From positions 7,273,035-7,337,034 of the forward strand of contig NC_133288.1 in assembly GCF_005239225.2 (NCBI RefSeq): 64,000 bases of DNA, written 5' to 3'. A program made the translations under genes and the position numbers. This document shows positions 47,312-56,945 of this stretch, piece by piece (position 1 is the stretch's first letter; each line of letters starts with the position of its first letter). The stretch comes from Populus alba (Eukaryota > Streptophyta > Magnoliopsida > Malpighiales > Salicaceae). Below the pieces are notes generated by a model. That model searched no databases. It saw only the letters and a list, made by a program, of their open reading frames with translations, and was not told the origin of the DNA.

Positions 47312-48246
47312 CGGAGCTTTCCATCGGCATTCAGTGCTATAGTGCCCAAATTGATTGCAACTATAACATTTGATATTCCTCTTGTCACAGTTATTGTAAC
47401 CGCCTCCTCTTCCTCTAGGAGTGAATGCATGTTGGCATCAGCCTCCTCTGGTGGTGTTTCTGCCACCTCTTCCTCTAAAGCTTGTATTCCAAGAACCTCT
47501 TCTTTGGAATCTCTGGAATCCTCCTCTGGATTGTTGACTTCCTGCTTGAGTGGTGTAGCCACTTGATGAAGTCTCCCCTTGCTCATATTTGTCCTTGAGG
47601 GACAGCTTTGCTTGTAAGGCATGCTCGATGGCCTTATCTCCATTTCGCTTTACTATCTTCTGCTCATGAGCTTGCAAAGAACTCATAAGCTCATCTACTA
47701 TCAACTTGTCCACTTCTTTGGACTCTTCAATGGCAACAACAACATGATCAAATTTTGGATCTAGGGATCTCAAAATTTTCTCCGTAATTCGAGAATCGAT
47801 GAGGGCTTCTCCATTTCTCCTCATCTGGTTGACTATCACCATAATCCTTGTGTGATAATCAGAAATAGACTCCGAGGACTTCATTTGCAATAACTCAAAG
47901 TCACCTCGCAAAGATTGAAGACGAATCTTCTTGATTCTATCAACACCTTTGTATTTCTGTTGGAGAGCCTCCCATATATCATGTGATGTTTCAGCGGAAG
48001 CTATGATCTCGAATGTATCTTCATCGTCTTGGCTTTGTTGTCCTTCTTTCTATTGACTTTCAAGGCTTGCTTATGTGCCTCTTGTAAAGCATCTTCTCTT
48101 TCTTTGGACTCTGGTTCATCATAACCAGTTTGTACAATATCCAAACACTCTTGTGACCCAAGAAATGCCTTCAATCTGATGCACCAACTATCATAGTTGT
48201 CTTTGGTCAGCTTCGGGATGAGTGTATGAGTACCTTTTGTAGTCAT
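47312..48246 (-). pseudogene. Copia gag with zinc knuckle, frameshifted
   Basis: The start is at 48246 (MTTKGTHTLIPKLTKDNYDS, WCIRLKAFLGSQ). A frameshift near 48040 leads into the frame ending 47438, with LRGDFELLQMKSSESISDYH, RIMVIVNQMRRNGE and ITEKILRSLDPKFDHVVVAI. This is a UBN2-type gag. After a Gly/Arg-rich part comes a CCHC knuckle, CYSCNQFGHYSTEC (about 47330-47371), in yet another frame. Confidence 0.9.
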
Positions 48247-48827
48247 TTTGCTCTTGGAATGACTATATCACCTCTTTGGGAGCCGAATTTGGACAAACGG
48301 ACACTGTAGATCGATCCGGAATGGTCCAAATAGTAGGGAACCGGTCTGACTTTGTTGAAATCGGGTCAGAAAATGGGTGATCCGGTCAAAAAACCAATTC
48401 TGTACGGCGGGCGGTTCGCTGGGTTGAACCGGGAATATTCTGTGGAATATTCGGCGAATATTCGGGGGAATATTCTCTCAGCACGCTGGCGGCTCGGCTT
48501 GGCGCGATGTACGGCGGCTTGACGTCTCGGCTCGGCTCGTGTACGGCTCGGCTGGAACGGTGCGGCGCGGCTCGCATATGGCGCACGTGGACTGCACTCG
48601 TCTTCAACCTCTGGTGCGAGTGGCTGCGCGTGGGCTACAATCACCAGACCTTCAGGCGGCGCGTGTGGCGCACCGCGGTCTCCGATCAGGCTGATTCTTG
48701 CGACAGTGAGTTCGTCTTGATGAGCTCTACATTGTGGAATGATCAAAACTTGTTTTGGACAACTTTGAAAATTTGGATATACCCCAAAACACTTCTGTTT
48801 TCCGACGAACGGGGCTCTAATACCAAT
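48247..48827 (-). other. Copia 5' leader with PBS
   Basis: This untranslated leader contains four GAATATTC palindromes close together (48432-48474) and a GC-rich stretch (48480-48700). The PBS is at 48811-48825, two bases from the LTR. Open frames here (for example 48366-48866) have no recognisable domain. Confidence 0.8.
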
Positions 48828-49168
48828 TGTTGGTGGGAATAACCACTGGTGGTGGCTTTGAAACACTCAGAGGGGATAAAACACAAAGTTTTATTACAAA
48901 ATCCGAAATTTACAATTAACAAAAGCTTAACAATACACACCCTCTCTCTCTCTATTCTCTTTCTAGTGTTTCTCTCAATTATTTCCACACATATAACATA
49001 AGTTGGGCACTCTATTTATACAGAAATTAAAACACAAAAAAAATCAACTATTCCAAGTGTGAAGGCGGCTGGAGGCCGGTGGTGTGAAGGCGGCTGGCGG
49101 CTGCGGCTGGTGGCTGGCGGTTGCCTTCCTTGACCATCTGGGAGCTTCTAGATTGAGTTTATTCAACA
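48828..49168 (-). repeat. 5' LTR of the copia element
   Basis: 341 bp. It is identical to the other LTR except for two substitutions and a 25-bp tandem duplication (GAAGGCGGCTGGAGG...GGTGGTGT, about 49062-49090). Confidence 0.93.
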
Positions 49169-49253
49169 GTTGTTTCATTGGGAAGATAAAAGTGGGCCTT
49201 GCATGCAAAATATTACCATGAGCCCTAGGGGGCAGGACTTGCTGAAGAAAAAT
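49169..49253 (-). pseudogene. TIC-like: TIME FOR COFFEE-like fragment, 5' part of the same exon
   Basis: The minus strand reads IFLQQVLPPRAHGNILHARP then TFIFPMKQ, which leads directly into the glutamine-rich tract split by the copia insertion. A splice acceptor (TGTCATTGCAG) precedes it at 49254. This matches an intron position I recall ahead of the QILLQQALP block of TIC. Because the intron boundary survives, the fragment derives from genomic DNA and not from a spliced RNA. Confidence 0.75.
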
Positions 49254-49630
49254 CTGCAATGACATAGATACAGAAAAAAAATTATACAGGGACGCATCAT
49301 TCTTGTCACCGATGCTTTAAGAGATTATACAAGGATGATTAGTGACTTGTCCCTCTTGCTATTTGAACCAGAGATTGGATTTCCAGGCCACATTCAACGC
49401 GTAAGCACCTGAGATCAGGAGAGCAAGTCGACGCACTTCACAAAACAAAAATACGTTATGCACGAGTGGAACAAGAAATTGGATACCTGTTACAATTGAT
49501 GCAGACGACACAAGTAAGATATGGGGAGTTTCTAGCAAGGGCATTACTTGACGAGAGGTTGTGTGATGATGTTGCTTGGTAACATAGGTTTTCTTTTATA
49601 GCCACACCAAGGATCTTCTCCTGTTTACAA
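49254..49630. other. Unassigned sequence between the TIC-like and kinase fragments
   Basis: Plus-strand phrases such as DALRDYTRMISDLSLLLFEP (about 49311-49373) look coding, but I do not recognise the family. The stretch also contains what should be TIC intron sequence. The junction between the two host-gene fragments lies here or close by. Confidence 0.4.
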
Positions 49631-49639
49631 GAAAAAAAG

Positions 49640-50580
49640 AAAAAAGAAGAAGATCTTCATGTCTTGTGAAAGAAAGGTCGGCTACTTGCATGAGAAAGTA
49701 CAACTTCCTGTAATACACAGAGAGAGGTCAGACCAAGCAATGTGCTCCTATTTGAAGACTTCAAAGCCAAGATCGCAGATCTTAACCTTTCGAATCATGT
49801 TCATGGTATGGCTGCTTACCTTCATTCAACTCGAGTTTTAGGAACCTTTGGTTATCATGCTCTTAAATATGCAATAATGGACAATGATGGTTACAGTTTT
49901 GGAGTAGTTCTCTTAAAGCATTTCCAATGCAAATGCTATTTTGAAAAGCTAAATTGATAAAATAATATTTTGAATGGTATAAATATAAGTTTTTTTACCA
50001 TATCTATTCCAATAGAAAAAAAGCCATTTAATTTGAAGAGCCATTTATATTGGAGTGGAAGAAACAAATGTTTTATTGTTTTTTAATAATTTTAATGTTA
50101 TTTTTTTTTCACATGGCTATATTTAATTGGTTTATTTTGTTAGTAGCTTTGATTTTGGCTCTTTAAAAAGATATGTAGAAATAACATTTGTGAGAGAGAA
50201 AAGATATTTTAGCATTTTGTTTGAATTTCTTTCAAGTACAAAACAAATAACAAAAAAACTAAAATATTAACTTTTTACTTTCCATTTAGCTTCTTCATTG
50301 AAGATTCTCCTAGAGCTTCTTACTGGGAGGAAACCCGTGGATCATACCATGCCACGTGGACAGCAGGGTCTTGTTACATGGGTTACACCAAGACTGAGTG
50401 AAGACAAAGTTAAACGATGTGTAGATCCAAAGCTGAAAGGAGAATACCCCCCTAAAGGGGTTGCCTAGTTGGCAGCTGTGGCAGCATAATGAGTGCAGCA
50501 TGAAGCTGAGTTCCGGCCAAATATGAGCATTATTGTCGAGGCTCTTCAACCACTTATGAAGGCTGCCGCTCCTGCTCCAA
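49640..50580 (+). pseudogene. PTI1-like: PTI1-like serine/threonine kinase fragment (C-terminal half)
   Basis: Plus strand. [14 protein letters not shown] (HRD changed to HRE), [38 protein letters not shown] and YSFGVVLL at 49680-49915 are the middle of the kinase domain. After a 370-bp interruption come [21 protein letters not shown], [25 protein letters not shown]-stop-LAAVAA-stop and [17 protein letters not shown] (50290-50570). Two in-frame stops, loss of the catalytic Asp and small deletions show it is dead. PTI1-like kinases act downstream of receptor complexes and oxidative signalling. The first half of the gene is absent. Confidence 0.85.
49916..50290. mobile_element. AT-rich interruption of the kinase fragment, possible MITE
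   Basis: It separates GVVL from LELLTGR. The ends GCATTTCCAATGCAAATG ... AAAAGCTAAAT and CATTTAGCTTCTTCATTGAAG are roughly inverted. It could be an intron or a small transposon; there is no clear splice pair, so a MITE is slightly favoured. Confidence 0.35.
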
Positions 50581-51377
50581 AGACCAAAACCAAAGAAATC
50601 AGATTTCTGCTGACAACGTGTGCTTGGTTTCATTTACATGTGGCTTTCTGCTGATAACTCTGTGAACTTTTGAGAAAGGAAGTGTGTTGTAAAAGCCGTC
50701 ATGTTCACTAATTGAAACTCCTGAAGTCTTCAGATGAGATCCAAGTCCAGATAACACAAAGAAGCTATCAGTTGAGACTGCCTGCCTGCAGTTGAAGTCA
50801 TTGAAATATTCCAAAAGCTCTGTACAAATGATTGAAATGCCATAATTATGTTTACCTACATGCTCAAAAAAAAATATTGAAAAAGAGCCATGCACGCCTG
50901 CTAATAAACGTTAAAAAACAACAATTCATCGAAAAAAAAAAGAGAGAGTCAATGCACACTAATAAAAAGGAGTCGTGCATACCTGCTGGTGGAGGCTGTG
51001 TTAAAGGTAAAGAAAGAAGAGAAGGAGTCGTGCTATTTACAGCATAAAGAAAGACAATGTAGTGGCCTTTTATAGCCACACTATAGACCGTTGCCAAATT
51101 ACAAAAGAAGAAGAAGAAAAAAAAACTCTTATTCTGTGATAGGAAGGTCGGCTGTGCAAGTTGCTTTTCCTCTTCTGAAACCAGAGCAATAATTCCAATT
51201 CAGTTCTGCAGATCTTTCCTATTGAAGTCATCGCAAAAAAATAAAGCAATAATTCCTGTTCGGTTCTGCAATCTTCATTTACCAAGACAAAGTTTTCCTA
51301 TACTGTTGAAAAGGCAAACTATGTTTCCTAACTTGAAAAGCATTTGATTAGTCTTTGCTGTCAATCAGTTAAGAATA
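50581..51377 (+). other. Kinase 3' flank and a second partial kinase-gene copy
   Basis: The block TTTTATAGCCACAC...AAGAAGAAGA...GAAAGGTCGGCT at 51067-51153 repeats 49601-49683 at the upstream edge of the kinase fragment, which suggests a duplication of that gene's intron region. The minus strand at 50599-50895 is open for 98 codons with no recognisable domain; it is likely 3' untranslated sequence. Confidence 0.4.
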
Positions 51378-51385
51378 CAAGGAAG

Positions 51386-52674
51386 CATAGTTATTAAACC
51401 CGGCCCGGCCCGGCGGGTCAACCCGGGACCCGGTCGACCCGGTGGCTGGACCGGTTCGGGTTTAATAAAAGACCGGCTGTGGCAACAGCCCGGCCAAACC
51501 CGGGCGACCCGGCGGGTCGACCCGGGACCCGAGTGACCCAGACGAGACTCGGACGAGACCCGGGTTTTTTTTTTTTTTTTTTAAATATGGGATAAAAAAA
51601 ATTGGTTTAAATATTTCAACTTAAAATGATAACATAGTATCTTTTCAAAGTGGGGTTTAAAGCCCTTTCATATATATACTATATGTTTACATGAAAAAAT
51701 CATGTTTTTTCAATGTGGGATTTGAAACCCATTAGTATATATACTCTATGTTCCCAAGGAAAAAATCATGTTTTTTCAATGTGGGATAAAAAACCTTTTG
51801 GTTTAAATACTTCAACTTAAAGGGATAACATAGTATCTTTTCAATGTGGGATTTGAAGCCCTTTCATATATATACTCTATGTTCCCATGAAAAAAGTTAT
51901 GTTTTTTCAATGTGGGATTTGAAACCCATTAGTATATATACTCTATGTTCCCAAGAAAAAAATCATGTTTTTTTCAATGTGGGATAAAAAACCTTTTGGT
52001 TTAAATACTTCAACTTCAAGGAATAACATAATATCTTTTCAAAGTGGGGTTTAAAGCCCTTTCATATATATACTCTATGTTTACATGAAAAAATCATGTT
52101 TTTTCAATGTGGGATTTGAAACCCATTGATATATATACTCTATGTTCCTATGAAAAAAGTTATGTTTTTTCAATGTGGGATAAAAAAACATAGAGTATAT
52201 ATATGAAAGGGCTTCAAATCCCACATTGAAAAGATAATATGTTATCCTTTTAAGTTGAAGTATTTAAACCAAAAGGTTTTTTATCCCACATTGAAAAAAC
52301 ATGATTTTTTCCTTGGGAACATAGAGTATATATACCAATGAGTTTCAAATCCCACATTGAAAAAACATGATTTTTTTCATGTAAACATAGAGCATATATA
52401 TGAAAGGGCTTTAAACTTCACTTTGAAAAGATACTAATCCCTTTAAGTGAAGTATTTAAACCAAAAGGTTTTTTATCCCACATTGAAAAACATGATTTTT
52501 TCATGTAAACATAGAGTATATATAAAGGGCTTTAAACCCCACTTTGAAAAGATACTATGTTATCATTTTAAGTTGAAATATTTAAACCAATTTTTTTATC
52601 CCATATTTTACATGGATTTTTCATATAATCCGGGTTTTAACCCGGGTTTTGGCCGGGTCAACCTAATAACTATG
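51386..52674. mobile_element. Non-autonomous hAT-type element with long inverted arms
   Basis: An exact 8-bp target-site duplication, CAAGGAAG (51378-51385 and 52675-52682), points to the hAT superfamily. The terminal inverted repeats are CATAGTTATTAAACCCGG and, inverted, CCGGGTCAACCTAATAACTATG. Next to them are GC-rich (CCCGG)n stretches. The interior is a set of ~197-bp units (CTTTTCAA-GTGGG at 51641, 51837 and 52035) that reappear inverted from about 52190 to 52590, so transcripts would fold into a long hairpin. It has no coding capacity. Confidence 0.88.
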
Positions 52675-52682
52675 CAAGGAAG

Positions 52683-53195
52683 TATAAAGGAAAGAACATT
52701 TAAACGGGAATGAAGTAAATAATTCGTCAAACAATGAGTGCACGCATATCAAGAGAAGAAAGAGAATATGAATCCAAATCTTTAATATGTGATAATTCAT
52801 TATCCGTTATTCGAAATCACAAACGGATTGCGTCATTAGATACAGAACAATGAGATCTTTAAAATAAGATGTTACAATGACCACTTCCAATTAAAAAAAA
52901 TAAAATCATGCAGCCCTGTCAAAGTGTTAGTTGTTTTTCTGGTATAAAGATAAATTTTGTTTGGTCCTGAACATGCATCAGTTTCAAATGAGGTATTGGA
53001 CCTGAATATTCTATCATTTGATTTGATAAATCTCATTTTCAATTTTGATTATCATATTTTATTTTCACAATAAGATTTATCTGCTTGTTGTTAAAATCTA
53101 ATATAGTCAAATCAAATTTTAGTTGAAAATATAAAACCTTCTCAACCATGTTTTTCGAGACATGCCCACTTGTTTCAAAAGTAAGTAAACTTGTC
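52683..53195 (+). other. 3' untranslated sequence of the third element
   Basis: No coding content. The final part, with CTTGTCTCGAGGGGGC near 53190, resembles the region just before the polypurine tract in Tat elements. Confidence 0.5.
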
Positions 53196-53208
53196 TCGAG
53201 GGGGCATA
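53196..53208 (+). promoter_or_regulatory. Polypurine tract of the third element
   Basis: TCGAGGGGGCATA directly precedes the TG of the 3' LTR. Confidence 0.75.
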
Positions 53209-54014
53209 TGTAGAAACACAAATTTTTTACCAATCAAATTTCGCCATGTGCTATTTTATTCTTTAAAAGAAATGATAAAATAAAATTGAAATAAATGACA
53301 TGGAAAATAAATGAGTCTTTATATATTTCTTGGCCAATGAAAAGTTGACACTTGGGATGAGATATTCAAGATATCTGGTCATAAATGCAAGATCTCGTCA
53401 GATATCTTGTTATAAATGCAAGATCCCGTCAATAAAAACCAACCAATAAAATTATGTCATGTGGTATTGGAAAAGGACCTGAGAACCCCTATAGATCTCT
53501 ATAAATAGAGGGCCTCAACCTAAAGGCAGAGGAGGGGAGTCCTGGAGATACAAATTTTCTTCAAGACAAGCTCTTCAAGCAAGAAAGCTCTCTCTCTCTC
53601 TCTCTTCAAGCTAGGAAGCTCTATCTCAAAGAGTTCTCAAGCCTCCTTCATCTACGCTTGAAGTCTAGAAAGAACGAAACTCTGTTGAATCAAGCCAAAA
53701 CGTCTCATAAGAGTTCTTCAACAACATTTTGAAGACAAATCAAGGTACTCTTCAAAGCATCTAATCGCAACATCTCGCTTTGCAATACACGTTCAAATTC
53801 GTGTTCTTGCAAAGCACAAATCTTAGCTTGATTACTCAAATAAATCAAGTCACCATACATCAAATCCAAAGGAAGAATCAGAGGATTGTCATATTCTTTT
53901 GAAAGAATATATTACATAGAGATTGTACCCATTCATATATTTAATAAAATCATATATATATATATTTATACATGTGTGCTTGTTTAATTTCAGGTGCTCA
54001 AAATTGTGTCTATA
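53209..54014 (+). repeat. 3' LTR of the third element
   Basis: 806 bp. It matches 34506-35098, with TATA box CTCTATAAATAGAGG near 53503, and retains about 220 bp (53660-53900) deleted from the 5' LTR. Confidence 0.9.
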
Positions 54015-54182
54015 ATCTATTTCAGGGTCGCAAAAAGATAGGAAGCCAAACTTTTTTCCAGATTTGTTTAGCCTTTATACATGTGTGCTTGTTTAATTTC
54101 AGGTGCTCAAAATTGTGTTTATAATCTATTTCAGGGTCGCAAAAAGATAGGAAGCCAAACCTTTTCCCAGATTTGTTTAGCC
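53965..54182 (+). repeat. 109-bp tandem duplication spanning the LTR end and host flank
   Basis: The stretch TTTATACATGTGTGCTTG ... CAGATTTGTTTAGCC occurs at 53965 and again at 54074. The unit includes the last 50 bp of the LTR, the target-site duplication and 59 bp of flank, so it arose after the insertion. Confidence 0.92.
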
Positions 54183-54719
54183 TTTTTGAGACAAAAAGCT
54201 CTGGGATTGTTCCATGTCTTTGAAATTTCTTCCTAAGCTATGTAAAGGTGAGCCATGAGGAAAACATTCAAAATAAAAGGTTTGTGCTATTGGATGATCG
54301 ATATTTTTGTGTGGAAACCCTGAGTGGGTAGCACAAGGCTTTGATGAGAAGGAACTGTGGTTTGGTGCGAAGGGAAGGTTTGGGTGGATGATGGAGGGAC
54401 ATTTTTGTGTTGGATAAGCGGGTTTGATGTTTGGGTATGCTCTCCCCAGACCGGTCCTTTGAGGGTGGGACTCGGTATTAGCGCTTCTATTGGTGACAAT
54501 GTGGGATCATCAAGGCAAAAAAGAGGTGGCGGCCCAGATTTTATGGGGAAGTGAGCTTTGGTTGGGGTAGGGTTGATGGGGGAGAGGGGAGAGTGGGAAG
54601 GAAAAAGGGAGAGCATTTTTTTCTGTTTACACATTTAATAATACATAATACTCAGGATCAATATATCCTACTGCATGTCCCTGACTGCCCTGGCTGACAT
54701 GAATTATTGATCGGATTCT
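54183..54719. other. No gene recognised
   Basis: The minus strand is open for 115 codons at 54287-54634 with a Pro/Ser/Thr-rich low-complexity composition and no recognisable domain. It may be a decayed gene piece. I would not call it a gene. Confidence 0.45.
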
Positions 54720-54990
54720 GGCCCCGTCAGTGATTTTTAGCTATAAAATCTGCATCAAGCAGAATATTTGAGGACTTGATGTCTCTATGAATAATTAATA
54801 GGTGGCACTGCATGGTTGTGCAGATGCTCAATTCCTCTAGCCGCGTCCAGTGCAATCTTGAACAAATAAAGGGAAAACAAATTTCGAAGAGCTTGGGTTT
54901 GTTTTTCTTTTTTTCTTTTTTTAAGCAAAGAGATTGAGAAAATTGTACTTCGAACTGCGTTCTCCAGTTGAAGTTTCAAATAAGAGAATT
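54720..54990 (-). pseudogene. Receptor-like kinase fragment
   Basis: The minus strand reads KIALDAARGIEHLHNHAVPP, then after a frameshift IHRDIKSSNILLDADFIAK followed by a stop. This is kinase subdomain VIb with the catalytic loop HRDIKSSN. The surrounding frame (LENAVRSTIFSISLLKK... NLFSLYLF) looks like intron read-through. The wording resembles membrane receptor-like kinases of the LRR or CRLK type. Only about 50 residues of the domain remain. Confidence 0.72.
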
Positions 54991-55534
54991 TAAGAAAAAC
55001 AGCAGGTATAAGTTGTCCTATATGGAGAAAAACAATGATAGAGGTGGATAAATCCCAACGTACGAAGAATAGAGCGGCAGAGGTGCTAAAGATTATCTAG
55101 AATAAAAAATTCTGATCTTATTATCTAGAATTCAGCAATGCACTGTACTCAAATCTGAACTTAGCTTGAATATTAACAGTCTCATTTTCCCAAAACATGA
55201 CATGGGATTTTTGAGAATTCGATAACATGTTTTAAAATAATAACTGTTAAACCCCTCTATGTGATTAACAGTGTGTTTAGCAGTGTAGTAATAGTTTTTT
55301 TAAAATAATTTTTTATGATAAAATGTATGTTAATAATAATTTTTCATTTAAAAATTATTTTTAATATTAGCACATTAAAACGATCTAAAACACACAAACT
55401 ATATTAAATTTTAACAAAAAACAAATTATAAAAACACGGTTTCAATCGTGTTCCTAAACGGTTTTTAAAGTAAACAACGTAAAAAAAGCACCCATTTCTG
55501 TGCCTGTTCCGCAAGATCAAAGAAAAAGGGGGTG
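54991..55534. other. Intergenic, nothing recognised
   Basis: AT-rich sequence with no frame or repeat that I can support. Confidence 0.5.
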
Positions 55535-55606
55535 TTTTGTTAATGAAAAGGCGCAAGCAACTTTGACAAGTTTTGTTAATGAAAAGGCGCAAGCAACTTT
55601 GACAAG
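55535..55606 (+). repeat. 36-bp tandem repeat, 2 copies
   Basis: TTTTGTTAATGAAAAGGCGC plus AAGCAACTTTGACAAG occurs at 55535 and 55571. It adjoins the larger 132-bp repeat. Confidence 0.9.
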
Positions 55607-55988
55607 CAGTTCATTGATGCATCACTTCAGAATACTCCACTGCGTTTCATTGATCGGACAATGTTGACAAGTTCAAACTCTGATCTCAGGCAGACGAACC
55701 TCAGATTGAAAAAAACAGTAGGTAGCAACTTTGACAAGCAGTTCATTGATGCATCACTTCAGAATACTCCACTGCGTTTCATTGATCGGACAATGTTGAC
55801 AAGTTCAAACTCTGATCTCAGGCAGACGAACCTCAGATTGAAAAAAACAGTAGGTAGCAACTTTGACAAGCAGTTCATTGATGCATCACTTCAGAATACT
55901 CCACTGCGTTTCATTGATCGGACAATGTTGACAAGTTCAAACTCTGATCTCAGGCAGACGAACCTCAGATTGAAAAAAACAGTAGGTA
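55593..55988 (+). repeat. 132-bp tandem repeat, 3 copies, in frame
   Basis: Units start at 55593, 55725 and 55857 and are practically identical. 132 is a multiple of three, so frame 55661-56053 encodes a 44-residue unit repeated (contains FIDASLQNTPLRFIDRTM and SSNSDLRQTNLRLKKTVG). I do not recognise the peptide. With no upstream gene, the open frame is more likely a consequence of a recent expansion than a protein. Confidence 0.93.
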
Positions 55989-56587
55989 TAAGTACCTCAG
56001 ATGGGACTTCGGGCCTTGAACCTTCTAATTCCTTAATGGCGAGCGGCAGGTAGGAGAAGCCATTCTGGAACATTCAGCATCGTGTCCGTAACAATCGGAA
56101 ATTTCTTCTTTGTAAAATAGGAACGTGCACTCAAAATCAACGAGCACAGGTGTCCCTTGTTAGAAAAGGACTCTGAAAAAAAAGGAGGGATGCTAATTTA
56201 CTTGATATCTTTTTAATAACAACTCATATATTTAATAAGATTTTGATTTTGGATGTTTTTTGGAGATTGATTTTCATTGTTTTTAATTATTTTTTTTTAT
56301 AAAACTCCTATATTTACATGATGTTTAAAAGTGTAATAGCAACTGTTTTTCAAAATGATTTTTATTTGAAAATATATCAAAATAATTTTGTTTTACTTTT
56401 TTAAAAGTTATTTTTAACATTGAAAAACATAAAAAAAATTAATTTTAAATAATTTAGAAAAACAAATAGAGTAAAATCTTTAGTCATTCCTACACTTTAA
56501 ATAATTGATTCACTTGTTTTTTAAAAAACTAGTTTTTGGATTTTTATTTATTTCAATCAAGTGTTTTCAATTATTGGTATCACTTAA

Positions 56588-56945
56588 TATAAAAAATTAA
56601 AAACATCTTCAATAAAAAATAGTTTGAAACTATAATATTTTTATTATTTTTTATCTGAAACCTGATGCAATGATCCATGGGATTGACAGGTTGAGGAACT
56701 TTCAATTCCTTATTGGCGGGCGGTAGCTAGGAAAAATCTCTTTCACAAACAATATTTTCAAAGAATTTACGGTGGCTGCTTTTACATTTGTGTACAATTC
56801 ACCAAATTCAACATTTTCATATGCATTGAAAAGATCAAACAATATTTCCTTGTTTCACTTATCCTGTTTCATGATATTTGTGTACTTTAGAATGGTCATT
56901 CATTTTCAGAAACGTTGACAAGTTCAAAAGATTGTGGATTTTTTT
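56588..56945. repeat. Second copy of the 17466-18176 segment
   Basis: The same blocks occur in the same order as at 17466-18176, but the central ~200 bp (17700-17910 there) is missing. The copy immediately follows the 132-bp repeat region, which also contains the phrase CATTCAGCATC (about 56080) seen at 17701. Confidence 0.78.

Larger units (their letters stand above)
45131..49168 (-). mobile_element. Young Ty1/copia retrotransposon lacking most of RT and RNaseH
   Basis: LTRs 45131-45446 and 48828-49168 begin TGTTGGTGGGAATAACC and end TTTATTCAACA. The target-site duplication GTTGT (45126-45130 and 49169-49173) is exact. The LTRs differ by two substitutions and one 25-bp tandem duplication. 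The minus-strand PBS (48811-48825) reads TGGTATTAGAGCCCC, the initiator-Met tRNA type, and the polypurine tract is AAAGGGGAGATT at 45447-45458. The minus strand holds gag, zinc knuckle, protease and integrase, but RT stops after its first block. At 4.0 kb it is about 1 kb shorter than usual copia elements. The near-identical LTRs show it moved recently, presumably using another element's enzymes. Confidence 0.94.
34506..54014 (+). mobile_element. Third Tat-lineage Ty3/gypsy element, 19.5 kb including nested insertions
   Basis: The element is bounded by a perfect target-site duplication ATCTA (34501-34505 and 54015-54019). Its LTRs begin TGTAGAAACACAAATT and end AATTTGTATCTACA (5') or a diverged TGTCTATA (3'). 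Plus-strand order: LTR, PBS, gag, protease, RT, RNaseH, integrase, then about 9.5 kb that includes host-gene fragments, a copia element and a hAT element, then a polypurine tract and the 3' LTR. All coding parts are decayed. The shared duplication shows that the two distant LTRs belong to one insertion. Later insertions stretched it. Confidence 0.9.

Noticed and set aside
48366..48866. A 166-codon Arg/Pro-rich frame on the minus strand
   Set aside because: It spans the copia leader, PBS and LTR and reflects GC-rich untranslated sequence.
50599..50895. 98-codon minus-strand frame beside the kinase fragment
   Set aside because: No domain recognised; probably 3' untranslated sequence of the kinase source gene.
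54287..54634. 115-codon Pro/Ser-rich frame as a secreted or cell-wall protein
   Set aside because: No signal peptide and no repeat typical of such proteins; composition alone is insufficient.
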